Assembly (NCBI GenBank): GCA_012842395.1
Contig: DUSX01000002.1
Span: 248,001 to 312,000, forward strand
Source of the DNA: Bacillota bacterium
Lineage (GTDB): Bacteria > Bacillota > SHA-98 > UBA4971
Reading direction: 5' to 3'
DNA: 64,000 bases
Part shown: positions 43,379 through 51,812 of the stretch, in pieces
How positions within the stretch are numbered: the first letter of the stretch is position 1
Layout: each line of letters starts with the position of its first letter
Notes under the pieces: generated by a model
What the model was told of the DNA's origin: nothing
Seen by the model: the letters and a program-made list of their open reading frames with translations, nothing else
The model's database searches: none
Translations under genes and position numbers: made by a program

Positions 43379-43539
43379 CTAGCTCACATCCGCGCAGCCG
43401 CTCAAGCGCAAGCGCCGCGTGCGCACGTTGCGTCGGGGCGACGCGAGGCGCACGACGCGACGAGGCAGGCAACCAGGTCCGTTCCGTCGACAGGACTTGC
43501 GCGTTGGGAAGCAGCGCGAACTCGTGGCGATCTGCTTGG
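43379..43539 (+). repeat. Dispersed repeat, partial or diverged copy I
   Basis: The right end, GGGAAGCAGCGCGAACTCG then TGGCGATCTGCTTGG, matches copies A, B and E. The left end CTAGCTCACATCCGCGC and the GGCAACCAGG arm are weaker matches. The copy ends 15 bases before the ATG at 43555. The 43249-43378 stretch between copies J and I contains a short AT-rich patch (GCGTTAAAATAAAGC) and no gene. Confidence 0.5.
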
Positions 43540-43554
43540 GGAGGTGAAGGCGGG

Positions 43555-44133
43555 ATGATAAGCCGGGCGAAGAAGCTCGAGGCGCTTCAGAACTTCACCA
43601 TGATGGTTGGAGGCGACCCTGCGTTTGCCTACCTCATGGGATTCTTGACCGGCCAGGTGGACCGAGTTCACTTCGTCCAGGACCCCACGGGCGCGGACAT
43701 TGCGGTCAGGCTGTCGCAGGGAAGGCTCACGGTTTGGCCCGCCGAGCCGTTTCGCGCAACCGTAGGTGGAGTGATCATGCCGAATCCCATAGCTTTTGTG
43801 GCGGCGGCAAGCAGAAGCGACAGACAGATCTGTGTCTCCTTGAATTTCGAGAGACAAGACGAGGCTTCATGGTATCAGGAGGTGCTCGTCCCAGACGTAT
43901 CGCATGTGAAGGGCCCTTCGGAGGCGGCCGAGGAACAGGCAAAAGCGCTGCGCGCAGAGATGGATCGCGCGCTTGACATATACGCCGAGTGCAAGCGGAT
44001 GCTCGAGAAAGACGAAGAAGGGCGCAAGAAGGAACTCGATTACTATATGAAGCTTGCCCAGGAGCAGATGAGGCAGCTCAGCAGCAAGCTGGAAGAGGTG
44101 AACGCGGAGCTTCGGCGTTTGGCGGCCAAGTGA
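43555..44133 (+). CDS. Unrecognised cytoplasmic protein with C-terminal coiled coil
   Basis: This 192-residue protein has no signal peptide or membrane helix. Residues 1-110 form a mixed globular part (ALQNFTMMVGGDPAFAYLMGFLTGQVDRVHFV, then GRLTVWPAEPFRATVGGVIMP). Residues 125-192 are a charged helix with heptads (EEQAKALRAEMDRALDIYAECKRM, MKLAQEQMRQLSSKLEEVNAELRRL), predicted to be a coiled coil. I do not recognise the family. GGGGAGGTGAAGG before ATG 43555 supports this start over an upstream in-frame start at 43504, which lies in the repeat. It sits with a lipase-like gene and a DUF456 gene as a plus-strand island inside the minus-strand exopolysaccharide locus. Confidence 0.7.
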   Translation: MISRAKKLEALQNFTMMVGGDPAFAYLMGFLTGQVDRVHFVQDPTGADIAVRLSQGRLTVWPAEPFRATVGGVIMPNPIAFVAAASRSDRQICVSLNFERQDEASWYQEVLVPDVSHVKGPSEAAEEQAKALRAEMDRALDIYAECKRMLEKDEEGRKKELDYYMKLAQEQMRQLSSKLEEVNAELRRLAAK

Positions 44134-44359
44134 AGTCCGCTGTTCGGTTGGCAGGTGATGCCGACGCTGCTCACTCAACCACCGCCCCGGCCCTGACGGA
44201 GCACCGTCTTCTCCGCGGGGACCTTGGGGATGACGCGGCCCCATCGAGATCCTGCGAAATGCCACCGGTCTTCCATAAGCAGGGACTTGGAAACCTCTCG
44301 CGAACTAGTCAGTGGGGGATGCCATGATACCGTGAGACGGAAGGCGGGGGAGGATATCC

Positions 44360-45226
44360 ATGGAGGCAAGCGCGACAGGGTTTATCGATGGGGCCGGTGG
44401 GGTCAAGCTGTTTTACCAGTGCTGGCTACCGGGGGCGGGTGAAGGGCGGCCGCGAGCCGCTGTGGTGATCACGCACGGGGGCGCGGAGCACTCGGGACGC
44501 TACCAAAACGTGGTGGGCTACCTGGTGCCACAGGGTTATGCTGTCTGGGGGCTCGACAACCGGGGGCATGGAAGGTCCGAGGGTAGACGCGGGCACGTGG
44601 ACGCGTACGACCAGCTTGTGGATGACCTCTCATTATTCTGCCAGCTTGTGCGAGAGAGAACGCCGAGCGAGGCCAAGGTGTTCCTCTTGGGCCATAGCAT
44701 CGGAGGGCTTACTGCGCTGTCTTATGCAGTGAAATACGGGGCGCGCGATGGGTCATGCCCGATCGACGGCGTGATCGTCTCCGGACCGTGCCTGGCCCTG
44801 TCCATGAAGGTGCCAAGACTCAAAGAGGCCCTCGGGCGGGCGGCGGCATATCTCTTCCCAAGGGTGACGGTGGACGCCGGGATCCCAGCTCAAGCCATAT
44901 CGCGGGATCCCGACGTGGTAGCAGCATATGTGAGCGACCCGCTGAGATATCCTCGCATCACGTTGCGTTTCTACGTGGAACTGGCGAAGCAGATGAAGAA
45001 GACCATGGCGGCCGCACCCTTTGTCAAACTTCCGTGCCTCATCCTTCAAGGGGGCAAAGACGCTTTGGTCTCTCCATACGCCACAAGGCGTTTCTACTCA
45101 GCCATGACCTGCCGAGACCGCGAACTGCGGTTTTACCCCGACAGCTTTCACGAGCTCTTTAACGACGTCAATCGCGAAGAGGTGCTGGCGGACGTCGGGA
45201 GTTGGCTGGCACGGCACGGCGCCTGA
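44360..45226 (+). CDS. Alpha/beta hydrolase, monoacylglycerol lipase-like
   Basis: This 288-residue serine hydrolase has the oxyanion-region HGGAEHSGRYQNVVGYL, the D-N-R-G-H-G-R-S-E-G loop typical of monoacylglycerol lipases, the nucleophile elbow GHSIGG (Ser113), an acid in LILQGGKDALVSP (about 235) and the final histidine in DSFHELFNDVNRE (about 264). It has no signal peptide and probably cleaves monoacylglycerols or lysophospholipids in the cytoplasm. GGGGGAGGA lies just before ATG 44360. A 226-base gap without a gene precedes it. A link to envelope polysaccharide is not shown by sequence. Confidence 0.85.
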   Translation: MEASATGFIDGAGGVKLFYQCWLPGAGEGRPRAAVVITHGGAEHSGRYQNVVGYLVPQGYAVWGLDNRGHGRSEGRRGHVDAYDQLVDDLSLFCQLVRERTPSEAKVFLLGHSIGGLTALSYAVKYGARDGSCPIDGVIVSGPCLALSMKVPRLKEALGRAAAYLFPRVTVDAGIPAQAISRDPDVVAAYVSDPLRYPRITLRFYVELAKQMKKTMAAAPFVKLPCLILQGGKDALVSPYATRRFYSAMTCRDRELRFYPDSFHELFNDVNREEVLADVGSWLARHGA

Positions 45227-45307
45227 CCGCGCCGCGGGTCTCGGCCCGCGACCAGGGCGCGACCAGGGTGCCTGTGTCGGTTACAATAAGCACCGGAGTG
45301 ATCGCTT

Positions 45308-45793
45308 GTGGCCGCAATCGGGATGATCCTGGCAGTCCTCTTGTTTCTGCTCGGCCTTGCCGGGACCGCGCTGCCGATCCTGCCTGGAGCCCCGCTGGTT
45401 TGGCTCGGGATGCTTGTGTACGGCCTATTCACGGGCTTTGCGAAGCTGACAGCGGGGTTTTACGTGTGGCAGGCAGTCGCGGTCGCCCTGACATTGGTCA
45501 TCGATTACGCTGCAACAGCGTACGGCGCTCGGCGATACGGAGGATCGTCAGCGGCCATCTACGGCAGCCTCGCGGGGCTCGTGATTGGCCCGCTCATCCT
45601 CGGTCCGATCGGTTTCGTCATCGGGCCCTTTGCGGGAGCGCTCATGGGCGAGCTCGCGACAGGAAAGCGGCTGCAAGGCGCGTTTAGGGCAGCTTTTGGG
45701 ACTCTCGTGGGCATGATCGGCGGCACCCTCCTCAAAGTCGCGGTGGAACTAGTCATGATCGTGTGGTTCTTTGTGGTAGTGCTTAGTGCGTGA
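45308..45793 (+). CDS. DUF456-family small membrane protein
   Basis: This 161-residue integral membrane protein has about four to five helices: IGMILAVLLFLLGLAGTALPILPGAPLVWLGMLVYGLF, FYVWQAVAVALTLVIDYAATAYGARRYGGS, a glycine-rich hairpin GLVIGPLILGPIGFVIGPFAGALMGEL and LKVAVELVMIVWFFVVVLSA. The glycine-rich middle and the LPILPGAPLVW start are hallmarks of DUF456. No function is known for the family. GGAG precedes GTG 45308. It lies 81 bases after the hydrolase and may be cotranscribed. Confidence 0.82.
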   Translation: MAAIGMILAVLLFLLGLAGTALPILPGAPLVWLGMLVYGLFTGFAKLTAGFYVWQAVAVALTLVIDYAATAYGARRYGGSSAAIYGSLAGLVIGPLILGPIGFVIGPFAGALMGELATGKRLQGAFRAAFGTLVGMIGGTLLKVAVELVMIVWFFVVVLSA

Positions 45794-45889
45794 GACCGTC
45801 GGACCCCTGCCCAGATTGTGCCATTTCGGCCCAGTTGAAGCCGCAGAGCCGTCGATGCGGTTGCGCAAATCGGCAGTGACTTGCGAAGT

Positions 45890-47149
45890 TCAACAGTCTT
45901 GCGGTTCTCGCGACGGGCCAGGCGCGCTGCGCCAGTAGTGCACGAGGAAGACTCCGAAGACGCTCACCATCAAGCCAAGCACGCCCGCTATCGTGACGTT
46001 GAGGAGCTTTCTCGGGCCCGAAGGCCTAGTGGGCAAAGTCGCCGGCGCGACGACGCCGACGGCGGCCTGGACTATCGCCCCTGCGTCCTGTCCCTCAAAG
46101 TTCTGAAGCTCGGCTGCGAGCTCAATCGACCGCGACTGAGCGCTGTTGAGGGCGCTTTCCAACGCTTCTTCGACGGCCCTTTGTCTCACCAGCTCGGCCT
46201 TTAATCTCGAGATGTCTGCCTCGAGCGTGGGTATCGCCTGCCGAGTCGCTTCGAGGCGCGCCTGGATGTCGGCGAGGTCGGCGCGTTTCCGTGAGACTTC
46301 TTCCAGCAAGGATATGTACGCAGGATTGACCTGGGTCATTGTATATGCTTCACTTGCAGGCGGTTGCTGGGCGCCGCCCGCGCTGGATGACCAGCCGAGC
46401 TGGATCGTGTGGGGAATTGCGGCGAGCTGTTGCTCAAGCACCTTGAGAGCCTCTGTTGCGGCTCGCGCTTCACTGGTGAGTTGGTCAGACTCCCACCGGT
46501 AGTTCGCAAGCGCCGCGGTCTTCGCGTTGATCTCTTCTGTGATGAGGTCGCTTCCGCCGGATTCCTGCACGAGCTTCTCGACCTTCTCGACCTCCTCTGA
46601 GGCAACCGCCTTTTGGCCTGCCAATGCCTCAGAGATCGCCTGCCTGCGCGAGGTGAGCCGGGAAGCTACGAGTTCAGACAAGTAGTCCTTGTATGACTCG
46701 ATGACGGCCTTCGCAAGGGCCTGTGCGTTCTCCGGAACGGAGTCCCTTACCGTGACCTCGACCAGCCGGTCTCCCTTTGCGGCATCTCCCACGACCCTGG
46801 CCGTGACTCTGTCCGCGAGCGCCGCTGCACTCAAGGAACCGTCCCTCAGTGATCGGGCAGCCCTCTCAAGAACGGCCGGATCCTGCAGAAGCCGCATCTG
46901 TGCCTGTGGCGTGCCTCCAAGGATGCCGGCAATGACGGGGTCTTTGAGACTATCCTGCACCTCCTGAGGAAGGCTCACTGTGAACATCACGCTGGACTCA
47001 TACACCGGGTCCAATACGAACAAGCTTACAAGCCCGGCCGAAATCATGGCGCAGACGGTCACCGCGAGAATGAGCCATTTCCCACGCCATAAGATCTCGA
47101 TGTACTGTCTCAGGTCTATTTCGTCCAGATACGCGTTATCTTGCTCCAT
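45890..47149 (-). CDS. Wzz/chain-length-determinant-type polysaccharide co-polymerase, second copy
   Basis: The 419-residue protein has the Wzz plan: a short N-terminal segment (DLRQYIEILWRGKWLILAVTVCAMISAGLVSLF, first membrane helix), a long extracytoplasmic coiled-coil region (about 80-370, with paired EEVEKVEKLVQES and EEVSRKRADLADIQARLE helices), then GPRKLLNVTIAGVLGLMVSVFGVFLVHYW (second helix). It has no attached kinase domain. It regulates the chain length of the polymer assembled at this locus. The frame is open further upstream, to 47263, but the family start is MEQDNAYLDEIDLRQY at ATG 47149; the ribosome site is weak. It is the last gene of the minus-strand block after the barrel gene. 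Confidence 0.85.
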   Translation of the reverse strand: MEQDNAYLDEIDLRQYIEILWRGKWLILAVTVCAMISAGLVSLFVLDPVYESSVMFTVSLPQEVQDSLKDPVIAGILGGTPQAQMRLLQDPAVLERAARSLRDGSLSAAALADRVTARVVGDAAKGDRLVEVTVRDSVPENAQALAKAVIESYKDYLSELVASRLTSRRQAISEALAGQKAVASEEVEKVEKLVQESGGSDLITEEINAKTAALANYRWESDQLTSEARAATEALKVLEQQLAAIPHTIQLGWSSSAGGAQQPPASEAYTMTQVNPAYISLLEEVSRKRADLADIQARLEATRQAIPTLEADISRLKAELVRQRAVEEALESALNSAQSRSIELAAELQNFEGQDAGAIVQAAVGVVAPATLPTRPSGPRKLLNVTIAGVLGLMVSVFGVFLVHYWRSAPGPSREPQDC

Positions 47150-47384
47150 GCCTTGTGCCACACTCGATTTCGCCCGCGCATGAGGCGAGAGCGACGTAGC
47201 TGTCTCTCCTTTCTTGCGGAGTCTGGGAATCCGAAGACTGCGGGAGCACTCCCACCCAACCACCAGTTTCGCGCTACGGGGCTGAATTCCTTCCTCCGCA
47301 GCGCAACCGTCTGTAATCAGTTCTTGCTCCCGCGCTCACGGATTCTGGGGCGTACGCCTGCCGGGATTCACAGGGCGAGAGCTG

Positions 47385-48497
47385 TCAGAACGCGACGCGC
47401 CCTGTGACCATCACCCTGCTTGCCACGGCGAGCGTATCATCGAAGGCGAGGGCGACGTCCGTCGATACCCGGCCCATCCGGAGCCCGACTCCCGCTGTTG
47501 CGCTAGGGCCTCGGCTCGGAGACAAATAGAGGTATCCTGTGCCTGTGAACCCGGGCATGACCTCGAATTGAGCCCCCAAGCCAACGCGCCACGGCGCTGC
47601 ATATGGGACGACACCCGCCGTTCTCAACAGATCTCCCCCGCCTCCGGATGACTCGAATGAGGCTCTGAGGGCACGGAGTGTGTTAAGTGACGGCCTCATT
47701 TCCAGGGACATCGCGAAGCAAGGCGAAACGCCTTCATCTCGGCTCCATGCTTGAGTCGTCCCGTCCGAGGTAATCGAGCCTCGCCACGCCATCACACCCG
47801 CCACGCTCATCAACCCGGCCTCTGCAGCGATTTCCCTGGCAGGGTTCGCAGCGACCCTGGCTCTCAGCGCGAGGTCTACAGAGTAGCCGCGCCCACGTGC
47901 CAGAAGGGTTGTGCCCTCGGTTGACTGGCTGGAGAGGTGGTCCTCGAGCGACCCATCCAGCAGATGGACCCTTGCCCCCAAGGAGAGACTCCCCACGGGG
48001 AGTCCTGCCTCCACGACCCAGGCATTGACCGTCCGGATCTCGCCGGCCCGTTCTTCATCCTCGGACCATCCTAGCGCCAAACCCGTCTCGGTCCTGATGA
48101 GTCCCAGTCTCAGCGCGCCGGCACCGGGCACGATGAGGTCTCTCATGCCCCATGCACGACTCACTCCAGCGAGGAACCGGTAGTCGCCAGCGGGCTCTCC
48201 ACGTATCAGCTCGAGACCGCGAGACCACGATATTCCTTTCGTTCCCTCTGGGACCCAGGCGCCCGCCGAAAGAACAAGCGTTCCGGGGGTGTCGGCCCCT
48301 GAGAGCTGACCAGGCCACACGGCCGGACCGGGCCATACGGCCACTGAACCACCGGCCAGTTCCGGCGCGCTGAGGGGTAAATACCACGCGCCCGTCAGGG
48401 TTTCCGTGAGCAACTCGCCAGGAACCGGCGCGGTCGCTGCGTGGCACGGTGTGGACCCTAGAGCTAGGATCATCATGAGCACGACGAGCCGTCGCAC
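47385..48497 (-). CDS. Secreted beta-rich protein, probable outer-membrane barrel in the export locus
   Basis: AAAGGAG lies 7 bases before GTG 48497, giving a 370-residue protein with a signal peptide (MRRLVVLMMILALGSTPCHAATAP). The mature part is Gly- and aromatic-rich with repeated amphipathic strands: LVLSAGAWVPEG, YRFLAGVSRAWGM, LRLGLIRTETGLALGW, GYSVDLALRARVAAN and WRVGLGAQFEVMPGFTGTGYLYL. It ends with VMVTGRVAF, a C-terminal Phe. No enzyme motif is seen. No family is recognised. It lies between the Wzi-like protein and the second Wzz, so it may be an outer-membrane part of polysaccharide export or attachment. Confidence 0.6.
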   Translation of the reverse strand: MRRLVVLMMILALGSTPCHAATAPVPGELLTETLTGAWYLPLSAPELAGGSVAVWPGPAVWPGQLSGADTPGTLVLSAGAWVPEGTKGISWSRGLELIRGEPAGDYRFLAGVSRAWGMRDLIVPGAGALRLGLIRTETGLALGWSEDEERAGEIRTVNAWVVEAGLPVGSLSLGARVHLLDGSLEDHLSSQSTEGTTLLARGRGYSVDLALRARVAANPAREIAAEAGLMSVAGVMAWRGSITSDGTTQAWSRDEGVSPCFAMSLEMRPSLNTLRALRASFESSGGGGDLLRTAGVVPYAAPWRVGLGAQFEVMPGFTGTGYLYLSPSRGPSATAGVGLRMGRVSTDVALAFDDTLAVASRVMVTGRVAF

Positions 48498-48591
48498 GCT
48501 CTCACTCCTTTCGGCGCCTCCGCTCCTGCGCCCGATACGCTGCCTCCCGGGCGCCTGCACTGCGCTCTCGTCCGTCAGAGCCATGGCCTCG

Positions 48592-49923
48592 TCATTGACC
48601 CCAGACGAACTTGAGCGATAAGCCGACGCTTGCCTCAAACGTCTCTGCTGAGGGCACATGACCTGCGTTCCGCACCTTTTCGACGATCGTCGCGAACTCG
48701 AGGGCGCAGTGGGGAGCGCCAGGGACAGCGCAGAGGGCCGAGCCCAACTGGCCCGTGGCCCACACTCCAAGGCTGGCGCGGGTCTCGACAGTGCCTGCGA
48801 GGAACTCGCGGCTTACGCCCTCCGAGGGGCTCCATGCGTGTCCGACGATGCCTTCACCGTGGCGCTCGTATCCGAGCCTGCCCGTCACCTCAACGTCTCG
48901 GCACGGCCCGAACCCGATGGTGTCATCTAGGTCGACTCTACGACTCACGAAGAGATAAAGAGCGTCCGCATCCGGGCCGAGCGGGTGCCCGATAAGCTTG
49001 CCGTCTGCGACTACGTAGGTGTTCTCCGGGTTCTTGTGGGAATACACATAGTTGTTGATCCTCACATATTCCACGGCCACACGGCACGGGTTGGTCTGAC
49101 GAGGCACGTCCACCTGAATGCCTGCAAGTCCGCCGACCATGTACGGGACCCGGCCCCGCGCGCTTGGCGCCCACGGGAAGTCGTCCGCCATGAACTCTCC
49201 GTATAGCTTGACACCACGAGTCACGTCAAGACTCGCGTCGAGCGCCGCTAGGACGTTTGACCACCAGTCCTGGGTCCTCTCATCCTGCATGCTCAGGTGT
49301 TGGGCCAAGAAGTACGGGCATCCAGGAATGAGGTGGTAGGGCTGAAGGTGAAAGCCCGAAGAAACGGAGCAGGCTTCCGATATACCCACCTCGGCGCTGC
49401 TGCCAAGACGTCCCACGATGCGGTGTGCGAAGAGCCATTTGCCTTCCGACGCGTCTCGCGCCGCGGCGAGTTGCTCATAGAGAAGGCGACCGTCTGAGAC
49501 CGATAAGGATACCCCATCGAGCGGGGTTGAGCCGGAGAGAAGCAACGACCCCGAGACCCCTGGGCCCCATTTCCAGGTCTGACGTCCTATTGTGATGGTG
49601 CTGCCAGGCAGCCACCTGTCTAGCGCCCCCGCAATGGTGGCGCTTACCTTGTCAAGCGAAAGATGCAGTTCATGGGCGGTGGAATCCCATTCCGCCCCAA
49701 CATCGAGCGAACACGATTGAAAGAGAGCTGGCAGGGTCGCAGCGGCGCACGCCTCCAAGCTGAACAAACCTAGAGCCGCAGCAACGAGGGCTGCGAGGAC
49801 ATGCGGGGTGGCCGCCCCAATTACGCGCGGATGCCAGCGCTCCCTCGGCTGCCAAAGGCACCCTTTTTCTTTGTGTAGACCCTTTCGGCCGCTCTTAGGG
49901 CTTCGTTCGACCCTTGCGTCCAT
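48592..49923 (-). CDS. Capsule-assembly Wzi-family outer-membrane protein
   Basis: The 443-residue protein has an N-terminal hydrophobic export segment (about 38-62), preceded by an unusually long charged stretch. Family blocks follow in order: WKWGPGVSGSLLLSGSTPLDGVSL, LFAHRIVGRLG, VGISEACSVSS, VKLYGEFMADDFPW (YGE..DD motif), VAVEYVRINNYVYSHKNPENTYVV and GKLIGHPLGPDADALYLFVSRRV. This is the pattern of Wzi-type outer-membrane lectin barrels that hold capsule at the surface. Such proteins are known from diderms; finding one in a CodY-bearing genome supports an outer membrane. GAGGATGG precedes ATG 49923. Confidence 0.7.
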   Translation of the reverse strand: MDARVERSPKSGRKGLHKEKGCLWQPRERWHPRVIGAATPHVLAALVAAALGLFSLEACAAATLPALFQSCSLDVGAEWDSTAHELHLSLDKVSATIAGALDRWLPGSTITIGRQTWKWGPGVSGSLLLSGSTPLDGVSLSVSDGRLLYEQLAAARDASEGKWLFAHRIVGRLGSSAEVGISEACSVSSGFHLQPYHLIPGCPYFLAQHLSMQDERTQDWWSNVLAALDASLDVTRGVKLYGEFMADDFPWAPSARGRVPYMVGGLAGIQVDVPRQTNPCRVAVEYVRINNYVYSHKNPENTYVVADGKLIGHPLGPDADALYLFVSRRVDLDDTIGFGPCRDVEVTGRLGYERHGEGIVGHAWSPSEGVSREFLAGTVETRASLGVWATGQLGSALCAVPGAPHCALEFATIVEKVRNAGHVPSAETFEASVGLSLKFVWGQ

Positions 49924-49967
49924 GTGAAGCCATCCTCTCCGCCCAGGGCAAGGGCTCGGGTATCTGC

Positions 49968-50188
49968 CTGAGCATGGCGCAACGAGTTCTCGTCTCTCAT
50001 CTTGAGGGCGCGATGGTCACCGGTCCTTGGCACGACGGGACGCTCGGAATTCGGCCGGCTTACGCGCCAGATCCCGACGAGGCGCGCAGCGAGCACGCCG
50101 TCCCCAGAGGGTAAGGCCGATAGTATTATTAGGCAGGACCCCCGCCCCCGTACCGAAAGGCAGCGCGAACTCCCGGCGGTATACCTAG
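49968..50188 (+). repeat. Dispersed palindromic repeat, copy E
   Basis: It begins CTGAGCATGGCGCAAC, then TCGTCTCTCATCTTGAGGGCG. The core is CTCGGAATTCGGCCGG, and it ends GCAGCGCGAACTCC then GGCGGTATACCTAG. The last bases contain the stop codon of the minus-strand cpsB gene (CTA at 50185-50187). It separates the Wzi-like gene from cpsB. Confidence 0.75.
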
Positions 50189-51006
50189 CCAAACAGGAAC
50201 CACTTTCTCCGCACGAACTTTTCCGGGCTTTCTAGCTGCACCGTCTCCGCGCGAACGACCGCACGTGGGATGTCGCGCACGGCACGCAAGGCGGCCTCGC
50301 GTCCCACGAGCCTGGACGCGGCCGCAAATGCTAGGTCAAGCCTGCAGGGCCGATCCTCGGGTGAGTGTCCATCGCTTGCTATGAGATGGGCAAGCCCGTG
50401 TCTAAGAAGGGTTTCCGCCGCCTGCCGGACGGACCTGCCGAACGCGCCGGTGAGGCTTCCGGCGTTCACTTGGCCCATGGCGCCTGCCCGCACCAGCCGG
50501 TACATACGGTTCGGGTCGGTCGCGACCTCGGAGCACCGTTCGGGGTGAGCGATCACCGGGACATAGCCCGCGCTGGATAGGTCGAACACGGCTTTCTCGG
50601 CGTACGTGGGAATCTGCTGAAACGGCAGCTCAACGAGGACGTACTTTCCAGCATCCCCTATGGTCAGTGCGTCGCCGTGTCTTAGCAGTTCCAGGACCCG
50701 AGGGTGCATCGCGATCTCCATCCCCGGCAAGACCTTCACGGACAAGCCCGAGGACTCGAACACGGCGTTGAGAGCGGCAACCCTGCTTCGGATGGTGCTG
50801 GCCACACCCTGCCACCGGCGCCCCGCGAAATCGGCATGAGGCGTTGCCACCATGAGGACGCTGCCGCGCTCCTGCGCTGCCTTTGCCATGACGATGGCCT
50901 CATTCAGGTTCCTGGCACCGTCGTCCACCCCTGGGAGGATGTGTGTATGGATGTCGACGGCTCCCGGAACAGCGCTGTCACGGCTCAACCGCATCTCACC
51001 CGCCAC
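50185..51006 (-). CDS. cpsB: PHP-type protein-tyrosine phosphatase CpsB/YwqE
   Basis: This 273-residue PHP-fold metallophosphatase has VDIHTHILPGVDDGA (metal-binding HxH), VATPHADFAG, GMEIAMHP, VIAHPERC and HLIASDGHSP, all metal ligands of the CpsB/YwqE family. It dephosphorylates the tyrosine cluster of the partner kinase encoded by the upstream overlapping gene (CpsD), cycling polysaccharide synthesis on and off. It overlaps cpsD by 11 bases, so the pair is translated together. The stop codon lies in the terminal CTAG of repeat copy E, and the family C-terminus (KFVRRKWFLFG) looks complete. Confidence 0.93.
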   Translation of the reverse strand: MAGEMRLSRDSAVPGAVDIHTHILPGVDDGARNLNEAIVMAKAAQERGSVLMVATPHADFAGRRWQGVASTIRSRVAALNAVFESSGLSVKVLPGMEIAMHPRVLELLRHGDALTIGDAGKYVLVELPFQQIPTYAEKAVFDLSSAGYVPVIAHPERCSEVATDPNRMYRLVRAGAMGQVNAGSLTGAFGRSVRQAAETLLRHGLAHLIASDGHSPEDRPCRLDLAFAAASRLVGREAALRAVRDIPRAVVRAETVQLESPEKFVRRKWFLFG

Positions 51007-51751
51007 CGCTGGCTTCTCCGTTCGAGACCGCCGCGGCCTCCTTGCTGGAGAGCGCGGAGCCGGAATCGCCCTTGTAATAGTAGTAATAGTAATAGCCGTA
51101 CCCTCGACCTGGCTTTACCTGATTCAGCACCACCCCGAGAAGTCTCGAATGCGCGCCAGAAAGCAGCTGTTTAGTCCTCTTGGCGGCGTCTCTCGACGTC
51201 ACTCCGATCCTGATGGTCAGAAGCACGCCATCGAGCCGGGGCGCGAGGAGTATGGCGTCAGTCACTGCCATCACCGGCGGCGCGTCGTATATCACAAAAT
51301 CTGCCTCCGACGCGAACGCGTCGATGAGTGCGCCCATTGTGCTTGAGCCAAGGAGCTCCGCGGGGTTCGGAGGAATGGGCCCGCTCGTGACCAACCGCAA
51401 ACCGGGAACAAACGTGTCCTGGTAGATGTCAGGCACCACCCCTTTGACAAGGGCTGTCGTGAGCCCCACGGCGTTTGGAAGCGAGAAAAGCTCATGCTGA
51501 ACGGGCTTGCGCATGTCAGCGTCGACGAGCACCACCTGTTTTCCGCCCTGAGCTATCGAGATCGCAAGATTGGCTGCTACCGTGCTCTTGCCCTCGGACG
51601 GACCAGGGCTCGTTATCAGGAGAGAACGCACAGGTCTGTCAGGTGACACGAATTCAAGGTTCGTTCGAAAAGTTCGAAATGCCTCTGACACGGGAGACCT
51701 CGGGTCATGGTAGACTATGAGGCTCCTGTGGCGGCTCCTAGACTGTGGCAA
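50996..51751 (-). CDS. cpsD: Bacterial tyrosine kinase CpsD/CapB-type
   Basis: The 251-residue kinase has EAFRTFRTNLEF (BY-kinase oligomerisation motif), Walker A SPGPSEGKSTVAANLA, Walker A' VVLVDADMRKP, Walker B DFVIYDAPPVMAVTDA and a C-terminal tyrosine cluster YGYYYYYYYK, followed by a short Ser/Gly tail. The cluster is the autophosphorylation site read by CpsB. It needs a Wzz-type membrane activator, supplied by one of the two separate Wzz proteins. TTG 51751 has AGGAGGG 10 bases upstream. This split kinase/activator arrangement is the Firmicute type, in contrast to single-chain Wzc of Proteobacteria. Confidence 0.93.
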   Translation of the reverse strand: MPQSRSRHRSLIVYHDPRSPVSEAFRTFRTNLEFVSPDRPVRSLLITSPGPSEGKSTVAANLAISIAQGGKQVVLVDADMRKPVQHELFSLPNAVGLTTALVKGVVPDIYQDTFVPGLRLVTSGPIPPNPAELLGSSTMGALIDAFASEADFVIYDAPPVMAVTDAILLAPRLDGVLLTIRIGVTSRDAAKRTKQLLSGAHSRLLGVVLNQVKPGRGYGYYYYYYYKGDSGSALSSKEAAAVSNGEASGGG

Positions 51752-51812
51752 TTCAGAAAAACCCTCCTCTCGCGCAGGGTCAACGCGTCAACAGTGCTGA
51801 AGGAGCGGGATT

